A DNA stretch of 64,000 nucleotides from Bacillota bacterium (GTDB lineage: Bacteria > Bacillota > Clostridia > Lachnospirales > Lachnospiraceae), in contig JAEYGZ010000036.1 of assembly GCA_023409535.1 (NCBI GenBank), positions 248,001 through 312,000 of the forward strand, in the 5' to 3' direction. A program made the position numbers and the translations under genes. Positions within the stretch are counted from its first letter, which is position 1; every line of letters begins with the position of its first letter. The notes beneath the pieces are model-generated. The model was not told where the DNA came from, ran no database searches, and saw only the letters and a program-made list of their open reading frames with translations. Below, one piece after another: positions 42,635 through 51,371 of this stretch.

Positions 42635-44749
42635 TTGAATAAGAACGGATTAAAAAAGAAAGAGATCAAGGAAAAAGCTAATTTTATCAGCAATTTGGTC
42701 AGCGCAGCAAATCATAATCCATTGGTGAAAGGATTATCGTCACTTCGTTTTAAATTGATTATATCCTTTACTATACCACTTGCATTTATCGTTCTTCTGG
42801 GTATCGTATCATTTGTTGTAGCATCAACAGGCATACAGAAGCAATATCAGGAAGCCACTGCAAAAACATTGAGCATGACCGGGAAATATCTTCAAATCGG
42901 CATAGATTCCGTAGAGGATGCTTCAATTCAATATACAGTGGATAAAACAATCAATTCATATTTTTCTGACTGGTACAAAGAGGATGCGATCGAGAAAAGT
43001 AATGCAATGACATCCATTACAAATTTAATATCCGCAAAGCAGGTGACAGACACTTTTATAGAAAATATTTATATGGTTTCCGATAAAGCTGACGCAATAA
43101 CAACAGCCAATAAATCAATGAGGAAAGACCTTTATGCGGAGTTATTAAAAAGCGAACCTGTTCAATCCGTAACGAATAATAAGTCAAAGACAATATGGAT
43201 TGGGCAGAACGATCAGATGGATGAAAGCTTAGGAATAAAAAATTCTGATTATGCCTTGCGGTTATTGAAGGGGATGCAAACGGCAAATGGCTTCGTTATT
43301 ATTGATATCAGCACTGATATGGTAAAGGATATTTTGACGGATTTAGAATTTGAAGAAACAGGATTTCTTGGTATGGTGGCTGAAGATGGAAAGGAAGTCA
43401 CGGTAGAAGATTATCAGGAAAATATTTTCTTTGATAAGGATTTTTACAAGAAGGCCCTGGAATCTGAAATGGACAATGGTTCTGAATATGTAAATTATAA
43501 AAATAAGGATTACTTATTTCTATATTCAAAGATTGGTGGTACCGGTGCTATGTTTTGTGCTCTTATCCCCAGAGAGATTATAACAAAGCAGGCAGATAAT
43601 ATTAAAATGGTTACGATTGTTATAGCAATTATATCCTGTATAATAGCGATATCAATTGGTTTTACAATATCAAGCGGTATTGATAAGACGATTAAAGGCA
43701 TCATTCATAAGTTAAAGGAAGCATCCCAGGGTGATTTGACAGTGGAATTCCAATCAAAGCGTAAGGATGAGTTCCGGTTGTTAATTAATGAGATTCAACA
43801 AACTTTTATTAAGATGAAGCAATTGATAATGAAAGCCAATTTATCAAGTAATGAATTGAAAGAATCCTCCGTAAATGTTTCAGAAACATCAACAGAGTTT
43901 CTACAATCCTCAAAAGGAATAACCTCCTCCATACAGGAAATTGAACAAGGTATCATGCAGCAGGCAAAAGACGCGGAAGAATGCCTTCAATATATGGATA
44001 ATCTATCCAATAAAATTATTGTTGTTAGTGAGGATACCAAAGAAATAAGTCAACTTGCGGATGACACCAAGATAAGTATTCATAAAGGGACTGATTGTAC
44101 AGACGAATTAAATGCCCAGACAAAATCCACGATTACCATAACGACTAATATTATTAATGAAATAGAGAAGCTGGTGGAAAAGTCGGTGTCTATAAATAAT
44201 ATATCCAATGTAATCAGTGAGATAGCGGGTAGTACAAATCTATTATCACTTAATGCATCAATTGAAGCGGCCAGAGCCGGAGATGCCGGAAGAGGTTTTG
44301 CTGTTGTTGCGAGTGAGATCAGGAGCCTGGCAGAACAGTCAAAGCAGTCCGCAGATGAGATTAGGAAGATTATTAACAGTATTCAAGAGGGAATTGGTAG
44401 TGTATTAAAAACAGCACAAGCGTCAGGTGAAGTATTGCAGGCACAAGAGGAAGCTGTGAAGAATACAACAGATTCTTATCAAAATATAAATGTGAATGTT
44501 GAAAAGCTAATGCTTCGTTTAACAAATATTACTGAAAATGTTAGTAACATAGAAGAAGCAAGAAAAAGAACACTTGGAGCGATAGAGAATATATCTGCAG
44601 TTTTAGAAGAAATAGCTGCTTCCTCCAATACGGTAAATCAAACCTCGCAGGAACAGCTAAGATCGGTTGAGAGCTTAAACCAATCTGCTGAAGCACTTAA
44701 TAATAATGCAGATGAACTATTAGAGGCAATTCATAAATTCACTGTTTAG
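42635..44749 (+). CDS. Methyl-accepting chemotaxis protein
   Basis: The product has 704 residues from TTG 42635 behind a strong AGGAGG. The first membrane helix is at about residues 45-70, an extracellular Cache-like sensor domain follows (about 75-320), then the second membrane helix (about 322-345), HAMP and the signalling domain with the hairpin tip region NLLSLNASIEAARAGDAGRGF. It sits at the end of a sugar uptake operon, so it likely steers cells toward the substrate of that operon, or toward its loaded binding protein. Confidence 0.93.
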   Translation: MNKNGLKKKEIKEKANFISNLVSAANHNPLVKGLSSLRFKLIISFTIPLAFIVLLGIVSFVVASTGIQKQYQEATAKTLSMTGKYLQIGIDSVEDASIQYTVDKTINSYFSDWYKEDAIEKSNAMTSITNLISAKQVTDTFIENIYMVSDKADAITTANKSMRKDLYAELLKSEPVQSVTNNKSKTIWIGQNDQMDESLGIKNSDYALRLLKGMQTANGFVIIDISTDMVKDILTDLEFEETGFLGMVAEDGKEVTVEDYQENIFFDKDFYKKALESEMDNGSEYVNYKNKDYLFLYSKIGGTGAMFCALIPREIITKQADNIKMVTIVIAIISCIIAISIGFTISSGIDKTIKGIIHKLKEASQGDLTVEFQSKRKDEFRLLINEIQQTFIKMKQLIMKANLSSNELKESSVNVSETSTEFLQSSKGITSSIQEIEQGIMQQAKDAEECLQYMDNLSNKIIVVSEDTKEISQLADDTKISIHKGTDCTDELNAQTKSTITITTNIINEIEKLVEKSVSINNISNVISEIAGSTNLLSLNASIEAARAGDAGRGFAVVASEIRSLAEQSKQSADEIRKIINSIQEGIGSVLKTAQASGEVLQAQEEAVKNTTDSYQNINVNVEKLMLRLTNITENVSNIEEARKRTLGAIENISAVLEEIAASSNTVNQTSQEQLRSVESLNQSAEALNNNADELLEAIHKFTV

Positions 44750-45218
44750 AGATGCGTCTCTTTGATCGGCAGAGGAACCAGGTTTATGTAAACTTTGTTG
44801 ACACTTGTAAGAGGAATCTGTGTCTGGAACAGGTGATCATTGATGATTTTAATGGTTGGTAATATACTTATTAAAAATCAAGGAATGATTGGGGCGGGTA
44901 CATTTAATACCCGCCCCAGTTTACGATTATTATTCATATCCTGATGGCACATGGATTAAGTACATTGTCAGCCTGTATGAGGATATCGGTCCAAAGATCT
45001 TGCAATTCTGTCAGAGCAGCGTGATTTCAAAAAGGTCAATTAAAATAAAGTCAATATCTTATAATGAATATATTAAAATTGAACGATTTTCATAAGGTCA
45101 ATATGATATATTATCCAATGGACTATGTGAAATAATAACAATCCCCAAATAAAAGAAACCGTTAATATATCAATTACATAGTCAGTATAAGACAATATTA
45201 TTCACATGAGGTTAACAC
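44750..45218. other. 469-base intergenic region after the chemoreceptor gene
   Basis: No convincing gene is present; a 68-codon frame at 44889-45095 overlaps the terminator stem and has no ribosome site. The region holds the terminator at 44891 and, near the MFS gene, a 7-8 bp inverted repeat GACTATGT (45121) / ACATAGTC (45177-45184) that could be an operator. The rest is AT-rich and otherwise featureless. Confidence 0.6.
44891..44922 (+). terminator. Terminator of the glycosidase/transport operon
   Basis: GGGGCGGGTA (44891-44900) pairs perfectly with TACCCGCCCC (44908-44917) around CATTTAA, followed by AGTTTAC. This is a very GC-rich stem in an AT-rich gap. Confidence 0.75.
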
Positions 45219-46613
45219 ATGCAAAAAAACACAAAAAGAACAAATATGATATTTGCGGTACTTTTGGCTAGTTCAATCATTAGTTCATTGCTTCAAACAG
45301 CACTTACTACAGCAATACCGATCATTATGAAGGATCTTGGCATCTCTGCCGCAACAGCTCAATGGCTTACAAGTGCCTATTCCCTGGTTATGGGTATTAT
45401 GGTTCCGGCAACTGCATATCTGATCCGGCGTTTTCCTACCAAGCAACTTTTTATCGCAGCAATGAGTATTTTTACGTTAGGTCTTTTGTTTGCTGCTGTT
45501 GCAAAGGAATTTCCCTTACTGATGATAGGACGCATCCTGCAGGCGATTGGAAATGGTATCTTGCTATCACTGACACAGGTCGTAATTTTGACGATTTTTC
45601 CGGCTGAAAAACGGGGAGCTAAATTGGGATTATACGGACTTGCCATCGGAGCGGCTCCGGTCATCTCTCCGACATTGGCAGGTATAATTATGGATTTAGC
45701 CAGTTGGAATACCATTTTTTGGATATGTATGATCTTATCTGTTATAGTAATATTATTGGCATTCAAAGTACTTGGCAATGTGCTGGAAACGTCTAAGCAA
45801 AGCTTTGACGCTGTGTCTATGATATTATGTTCGCTTGGTTTTATCGGATTGTTTTTTGGCCTGGGGAATTTAGGAGTATATTCCTTGTTGAGTATCTATG
45901 CCGGCTTACCTATTATAATCGGTGCTGTGTCATTGGTGATATTTACATACCGGCAGCTCCATATGGAAGAACCGTTCCTTGAACTTCGGTTATTTAGAAA
46001 TCCTGAGTTTCGGCTGGGGGTTGTGATGAGTATGATCATGTATGCGGTTTTAATGGCCGGCTCCACGCTCTTTCCTATTTACATACAATCGCTGCGTGGT
46101 TTTTCTGCCACCTTTTCCGGGTTAATTGTTATGCCGGGTTCGCTCATTATGGCTGTTATAAGCCCCTTTGCAGGAAAACTATATGATAAATTTGGCATTG
46201 CCAGGCTTTTTATTATCAGCGGAGTCTTGTTAGTTGTCAGCAGCTTAGGGGTGACCTTCCTGACGATGAATACCTCCATGGTATATCTTATGATGATTTT
46301 GGCACTGCGGTTGTTAGCGATTGGATTAATTATGATGCCATTGACAACATGGGGGTTAAGTACAATTGAAGCTAAAAATACTGCCCATGGCACTGCACTG
46401 CTTACGTCATTGCGTACAATAGCCGGATCCTTTAGCTCTGCAGTTTTCATCTCCATAATGATGGCAGCCGCATCGGACTATAAGTCACTAAGCCCGGCTG
46501 CTTCAGATATAAAAGGAATGAATATAACATTTATTTGTATCTCGGTGATGGCGTTTCTGCAATTCCTGCTGTCTGTATACATAGCAAGAAAGCAAAAAAG
46601 ATCCGGCAAGTAA
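45219..46613 (+). CDS. MFS transporter, DHA2 (EmrB/QacA-like) family
   Basis: The product has 464 residues with about 12-14 membrane segments. Motifs include the DHA motif region LIRRFPTKQLFIAAM, GRILQAIGNGILLSLTQVVI (motif C-like) and AEKRGAKLGLYGLAIGAAPVISPTLAG. The family exports drugs, dyes or metabolites with proton antiport. It converges on an AraC regulator gene, with stops only 4 bases apart, and sits beside GH39/GH3 genes, so export of a sugar or plant phenolic is possible. Substrate unknown. Confidence 0.9.
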   Translation: MQKNTKRTNMIFAVLLASSIISSLLQTALTTAIPIIMKDLGISAATAQWLTSAYSLVMGIMVPATAYLIRRFPTKQLFIAAMSIFTLGLLFAAVAKEFPLLMIGRILQAIGNGILLSLTQVVILTIFPAEKRGAKLGLYGLAIGAAPVISPTLAGIIMDLASWNTIFWICMILSVIVILLAFKVLGNVLETSKQSFDAVSMILCSLGFIGLFFGLGNLGVYSLLSIYAGLPIIIGAVSLVIFTYRQLHMEEPFLELRLFRNPEFRLGVVMSMIMYAVLMAGSTLFPIYIQSLRGFSATFSGLIVMPGSLIMAVISPFAGKLYDKFGIARLFIISGVLLVVSSLGVTFLTMNTSMVYLMMILALRLLAIGLIMMPLTTWGLSTIEAKNTAHGTALLTSLRTIAGSFSSAVFISIMMAAASDYKSLSPAASDIKGMNITFICISVMAFLQFLLSVYIARKQKRSGK

Positions 46614-46617
46614 TCTA

Positions 46618-47784
46618 TTATCTTGCCAGACTTTCCCGATATTTTGCAGGAGTTATGCCTTTGATTTTTTTGAAAATCGTATGAAAATAGTGTTGTGATG
46701 AAAAGTCCAGCTGGGCAGCGATCTGGACCAAAGGGAAATCTGTAAATTGCAATAACCTTTCTGCTTCTGCAATTTTAGCTTCGTTAATGTAATCAGAAAT
46801 CGTTTTGCCGGTTTTGAGTTTGAATTGTCTGCATAAATAAGAACGATTATATCCAAGCCGTTTCGCAATTGCAGCAACACTGTTTTTTTCATAAATATGA
46901 CTGGAAACATCATTATAAATTTTTATTACCAAGGTTGAATCTGTATCAATTAAGCGGTTTTTTGAAGTCTTTTCAGCAAAATCAATAAGCATATCATTTA
47001 AAAAATTACGAAGTTGGGAATAAGTATTTAAAAGTTCCATTCTTTTTAGATAACTATCCGAAAGCGATAACGCCAGATTATGATTCAGCCCGCCCTTTAT
47101 CGCACTTCGTGAAGCAAGCGTAGCAGATACGACAAATATATTTTTAAAGGCTCTGACAGCATCATTTGCTACATTTGCTAAGGTTGTTCTGGAGGATTCC
47201 ATTTGTTTTAAATTATTCTTTAACTCATCAACATTGCCATGTTGAATGCAGGACAATATTTTCTTCTCTGTAATTATATCCTCATGATCAACATAGATGG
47301 TATTAGGATAAGCTTCGTATAATCCATGCTGGTCATGATCCTCTTCGAGCAGGATATTTTGTATGCTTTCATCTCCATTCAAAATATAATTTAAAAATTG
47401 AACGCTGTCTTTAAAATGAGACGAACTGGTCAAGGGGATTGTTTTAAACCACTGCATGAGTTCATTTGTCCGTGAAACCGGTTCATTCAGACGATGAAGG
47501 ATTTGTTGCGACAGTTTGCTATTACAGGTAAATTCCGCGACGGGACCGATAACAATATATTGATCTGAGTCATGGATACGGACCAGCCCACAAAATAAAA
47601 AATCCGGTGAAATAGTATAACCTGCCGTCTGTTTTGTACTTAAAACAGATTTTATGCTGTGAAAAGCAGGATTTGGTTCGAAGAGTACAGTGGAATATGT
47701 TTTTAAATGTTTATCGTTACAATACAGCATTAAGGGAAAGTGTGTAAGCTGATAAAAATTTTTTAGAAAAATATCAAGATCCAT
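46618..47784 (-). CDS. AraC-family regulator with unassigned sensor domain
   Basis: The product has 388 residues from ATG 47784, preceded by GGAGG; an ATG at 47799 is in frame but contains that site. The C-terminal double HTH (about 285-388) includes SVAAIAKRLGYNRSYLCRQFKLKTGKTISDYI and FPLVQIAAQLDFSSQHYFHTIFKKIKG. The N-terminal 280 residues are not a cupin and I do not recognise the domain. It is divergent from the GH39 gene with a 130-base gap, so it probably activates the GH39-GH3 operon. Confidence 0.88.
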   Translation of the reverse strand: MDLDIFLKNFYQLTHFPLMLYCNDKHLKTYSTVLFEPNPAFHSIKSVLSTKQTAGYTISPDFLFCGLVRIHDSDQYIVIGPVAEFTCNSKLSQQILHRLNEPVSRTNELMQWFKTIPLTSSSHFKDSVQFLNYILNGDESIQNILLEEDHDQHGLYEAYPNTIYVDHEDIITEKKILSCIQHGNVDELKNNLKQMESSRTTLANVANDAVRAFKNIFVVSATLASRSAIKGGLNHNLALSLSDSYLKRMELLNTYSQLRNFLNDMLIDFAEKTSKNRLIDTDSTLVIKIYNDVSSHIYEKNSVAAIAKRLGYNRSYLCRQFKLKTGKTISDYINEAKIAEAERLLQFTDFPLVQIAAQLDFSSQHYFHTIFKKIKGITPAKYRESLAR

Positions 47785-47859
47785 TTGACTTTCCTCCATA
47801 AAATAATGTCAATATATTATAATCAAAATAACAAAATTGCAAGATAAATGCAATATGAA

Positions 47860-47871
47860 AATGATATCATT
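47860..47871. promoter_or_regulatory. AATGATATCATT palindrome upstream of GH39
   Basis: This is a perfect 12-bp palindrome 43 bases before the GH39 start. The same 11-base core AATGATATCAT is found at 54859-54869 before the YesL/ABC operon. It could be an operator or part of the initial transcribed region. Confidence 0.35.
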
Positions 47872-47914
47872 AATACCATTAAATAAACAAACTTAATATA
47901 AGGAGAGCAAAAAA

Positions 47915-49564
47915 ATGAAATTTTCGATTAAGCAGAGCTATCCCTCACATCATTTCAATAAGCATTGGCAATTCTGTGTTGGCGGAGATCATGCAGCGCA
48001 GGTATTACGCGTGGATTACTTACGTCAGTTGAACTATGTGCATGAAGAGTTAGGGATGCGTTATGTTCGCTTTCATGGGATTTTTAATGATGATATGCAT
48101 ACCATATCAACCATGAATGATATTATGCCGCTGAAAGGCGGAGAACGTTTTAAGGAGCTGACCTTTCATAAGTGCGGTCTTGCATATGATAACGTACTTG
48201 CGGTTGGAATGAAACCATTTGTGGAGCTGGGCTTTATGCCAAAGGCTTTGGCTTCAAATCCTGAAACCGGCGTTCTTTTCTATGGCAGTAATTTTAGTAT
48301 GCCAAAGGATCTCAATGAGTGGGCTGATTACATAAAAGCATTTATTCGGTATCTTCTTCACCGGTACGGAGAAGAAGAAATCGTAAGCTGGTATTTTGAG
48401 GTATGGAATGAACCTGATTTGCAGGGAGCATTTTTTAAAGGGACAAAACAGGATTATTATAAATTATATGAGATAACGGTAAGAGCGATAAAAGAAGTTT
48501 GTCCAAGGCTTCGTGTCGGGGGTCCTTCCACAAGCGGAAGCAGATGGATAAAGTCCTTTGTAAATTATTGCAGAGCGAATAATATTCCGTTAGATTTTGT
48601 TACAACGCATCAATATGCAGGTGATCCCCTGTCCGGTGTTGAGGACAAGGGAGGACCCGATGATGATCAAACAGACAATAAAATATCATCGGATAACAAT
48701 TCGGAAAATAGCGAGACAGAAGAAATTAAGGCATTTAAAGAGATGATGAACAGGGATATCTATGGTTCCATGCCCGATGGCAGCTGCCTCGATGTAATAC
48801 GTAATCTTATTCAGGATAAATCAGAGAAAGAAGAACTGCCTGATAATCTCTTTCGTAATAACTCAAGAATTGTTCAGGAACAGGCGGACGGATTACCGGT
48901 ATATTATACGGAATGGAATTTTAATGCTATTTTTTCGGCTTATAGCAATGATACAAGGAAGGTTGCTGCGTATGATGTAAAAGCCGCATTGGATATTGCC
49001 AACTATGTTACCGGCACGAGTATTTGGTGCTTCAGTGATATTTTTGAAGAAATGCATCAGTTTCCGCAAGAGTTTCATGGCGGATTTGGAATACAGACTC
49101 AGAGCGGCATTCCCAAACCGGTTTTTTATGCATTAAAGATGCTGGCAAAAACAGGTGATGAACGGATTAATCTGGGGGAAGATGCTACGGATGGAGAGAT
49201 TGGGATTGCCGCTTTCCGCAGTTCCTCAGAGGTTCAAATATTATTGTTCAGACAGAAAATGAAAAATACTGAGCTGGCTAAGGAGAAAGCAGAGGTTAGT
49301 GTTGAGTCTTCTTCAAAGCCTAAACGGATTATTATGGAACGAATTGATGAAGAGCATTGTAATCCGCTGAAAGTATGGGAAGATATGGGACAGCCGGATG
49401 CCTTGAATTCATCAGAAGCAGCTGAAATAATCAGAAAAAGTGCAATGATTGAAGAAGAGCTTGATTATTCGTATGATAAAAAGGCAGTATCTTTTTGTGT
49501 GGAGCTTGGGGTAAATGATGTGTATTTCATTCGAATTATTAATGGAGGGAATGAAGATGATTAA
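47915..49564 (+). CDS. GH39-like beta-xylosidase
   Basis: The product has 549 residues. The family start GGDHAAQVLRVDYL and LGMRYVRFHGIFNDDM, the acid/base E166 in FEVWNEPDLQG and the nucleophile E333 in VYYTEWNFNA are all present. It removes xylose (or another pentose or uronic acid) from beta-linked oligosaccharides in the cytoplasm. An acidic, Asn/Ser-rich segment of ~30 residues (about 240-270) is inserted between the two catalytic residues, which is unusual. It overlaps the GH3 gene by 8 bases. Confidence 0.9.
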   Translation: MKFSIKQSYPSHHFNKHWQFCVGGDHAAQVLRVDYLRQLNYVHEELGMRYVRFHGIFNDDMHTISTMNDIMPLKGGERFKELTFHKCGLAYDNVLAVGMKPFVELGFMPKALASNPETGVLFYGSNFSMPKDLNEWADYIKAFIRYLLHRYGEEEIVSWYFEVWNEPDLQGAFFKGTKQDYYKLYEITVRAIKEVCPRLRVGGPSTSGSRWIKSFVNYCRANNIPLDFVTTHQYAGDPLSGVEDKGGPDDDQTDNKISSDNNSENSETEEIKAFKEMMNRDIYGSMPDGSCLDVIRNLIQDKSEKEELPDNLFRNNSRIVQEQADGLPVYYTEWNFNAIFSAYSNDTRKVAAYDVKAALDIANYVTGTSIWCFSDIFEEMHQFPQEFHGGFGIQTQSGIPKPVFYALKMLAKTGDERINLGEDATDGEIGIAAFRSSSEVQILLFRQKMKNTELAKEKAEVSVESSSKPKRIIMERIDEEHCNPLKVWEDMGQPDALNSSEAAEIIRKSAMIEEELDYSYDKKAVSFCVELGVNDVYFIRIINGGNEDD

Positions 49565-51305
49565 CTTAAAAAATAACCCGTTTTATCTTGATGATAGCAG
49601 CATAGCCTGGGTCGAAGACACCTGTAATAAAATGACACTAAAAGAAAAAATAGGTCAATTGTTTTTTTTACCGGGCTCCAGTACTGAAAAGTCTGATTTG
49701 GAGCGGTTAACACAAGAAATTGGAATTGGCGGTATCATGTATCGCCAGGAGCAGGGACAAGCTGTACAGGAAGCTCACCGGATCCTGCAGAATTCATCAA
49801 AGATCCCATTACTCCTTGCAGCCAATCTGGAAGCAGGAGGTAATGGCATAGTAAAAGAGGGAACCAATTTTGCGAAGCCTTTGCAGGTGGCTGCGACAGA
49901 TGATTGTGAGATGGGCTATGCCTTGGGAAAAATATCATGCAGTGAAGGAGCAGCGGTTGGATGTAATTTATCCTTTGCACCGATCGTAGATATTGATATG
50001 AACTTTAGGAATCCCATCACGAATTGCCGGACCTTTGGAAGTAATCCGGACAATATTATAAAAATGGCCAAAAGATATCTGGATGCTGCAAAGGAAGAAG
50101 GAGTTGCGGTTACAATTAAGCATTTTCCGGGCGATGGGGTTGACGAAAGGGATCAACATTTATTAACAAGTGTCAATAGCTTGTCTGTAGAGGAATGGGA
50201 ATCAAGCTATGGTAAAGTGTATCGGGAATTAATCGATTATGGTGCACAAGCGGTTATGGTTGGACATATTGCTCTTCCGGAATATTTAAAAATCTTAAAT
50301 CCGAAAGCGACGAATTTGACCGTTCCTGCATCCTTATCCAAAGAGCTTGTTACGAAGCTTTTAAGAAATAAGCTCGGGTTTAACGGATTGGTAATTACAG
50401 ATGCCACACAGATGATTGGATTTACTGTTGGAATGAAGCGTGAGGATGCAGTCCCCTCATCCATTGCGGCAGGCTGCGACATGTTTTTATTTAATAAGAA
50501 TATGGAAGAAGATATTCAATTTATGATGGCGGGATATCATAAAGGCATTATAACGGAGGAGAGATTAAATGATGCCGTAACAAGAATATTAGCGACAAAA
50601 GCAGCTTTAAAACTGCATGAAAAACAGGCAAATAATACGTTGATTCCCAATCGTGAAGCTTTATTAGTAATAAGATCTGAAAAGCATATAAAGTGGGCGA
50701 AGGCTTGTGCTGATCAAGGGATTACTCTTGTAAAAGACAATGCGAATCTATTGCCTTTAAAAGCTGCTGACTATAAGAAGGTATATTTGAATATTCTTGA
50801 ATCAAATGATAATATCAATTCAGAATTGCGTACAAAGTTTAAAGCTGCCCTTGAGGCGGAGGGTTTTGAAGTTTATCTTCGCAACAGGGACTTTAATATT
50901 GATATGGAAGCACTCATGGCTGGAAAACCGGATGGCAGGACCTTAGAGGTAATGGCAGAGATTGGCGCAAAGGTGAAGGATTTTAATGAAAAATATGATT
51001 TGGCCATCTATGTTGCAAATTTTGAAACCGCAAGCAACACTACGGTAATCAGAATTAACTGGAAGGGGTTGGCTGGCATGGGAGATGATGCTCCCTGGTT
51101 TACTGCTGAAATTCCCACACTTTTTATCAGCCTGGCTAACCCTTATCATTTGCTGGATATACCTATGATACAAACGTATATTAATGCTTATACAAATAAT
51201 GAATTTGTTCTGGAGAGTTTAATTCATAAGCTGATGGGGCGTTCGGAATTTACAGGCAAAAGTCCGGTTGATGCATTTTGTGGCAGAGAAGACACGAAGT
51301 ATTAA
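49557..51305 (+). CDS. GH3-family glycosidase
   Basis: The product has 582 residues from ATG 49557 (GGAGGG at 49543). The N-terminal barrel shows KHFPGDG (188-194) and the nucleophile D282 in LVITDATQMIGF; a GH3 C-terminal sandwich starts near KWAKACADQGITLVKD. In NagZ-type hexosaminidases the first motif is KHFPGHG, where His is part of the acid/base dyad; here it is Asp. The enzyme lacks a signal peptide. Either a hexosaminidase variant or a xylosidase/glucosidase working with the GH39 enzyme is possible. Confidence 0.85.
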   Translation: MINLKNNPFYLDDSSIAWVEDTCNKMTLKEKIGQLFFLPGSSTEKSDLERLTQEIGIGGIMYRQEQGQAVQEAHRILQNSSKIPLLLAANLEAGGNGIVKEGTNFAKPLQVAATDDCEMGYALGKISCSEGAAVGCNLSFAPIVDIDMNFRNPITNCRTFGSNPDNIIKMAKRYLDAAKEEGVAVTIKHFPGDGVDERDQHLLTSVNSLSVEEWESSYGKVYRELIDYGAQAVMVGHIALPEYLKILNPKATNLTVPASLSKELVTKLLRNKLGFNGLVITDATQMIGFTVGMKREDAVPSSIAAGCDMFLFNKNMEEDIQFMMAGYHKGIITEERLNDAVTRILATKAALKLHEKQANNTLIPNREALLVIRSEKHIKWAKACADQGITLVKDNANLLPLKAADYKKVYLNILESNDNINSELRTKFKAALEAEGFEVYLRNRDFNIDMEALMAGKPDGRTLEVMAEIGAKVKDFNEKYDLAIYVANFETASNTTVIRINWKGLAGMGDDAPWFTAEIPTLFISLANPYHLLDIPMIQTYINAYTNNEFVLESLIHKLMGRSEFTGKSPVDAFCGREDTKY

Positions 51306-51330
51306 AGAGATCTGTTTATAAGAAATATTG

Positions 51331-51368
51331 AGTATCCTATCTTATTTATTTTATTAAGATAGGATACT
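51331..51368. terminator. Bidirectional terminator between GH3 and YesM-type kinase genes
   Basis: AGTATCCTATCTTA (51331-51344) pairs perfectly over 14 bp with TAAGATAGGATACT (51355-51368) around a 10-base loop. It separates two convergent genes. Confidence 0.8.
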
Positions 51369-51371
51369 TAA

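Noticed and set aside
44889..45095. 68-codon plus-strand frame in the intergenic region
   Set aside because: It begins within the terminator hairpin, lacks a ribosome site and shows no domain.
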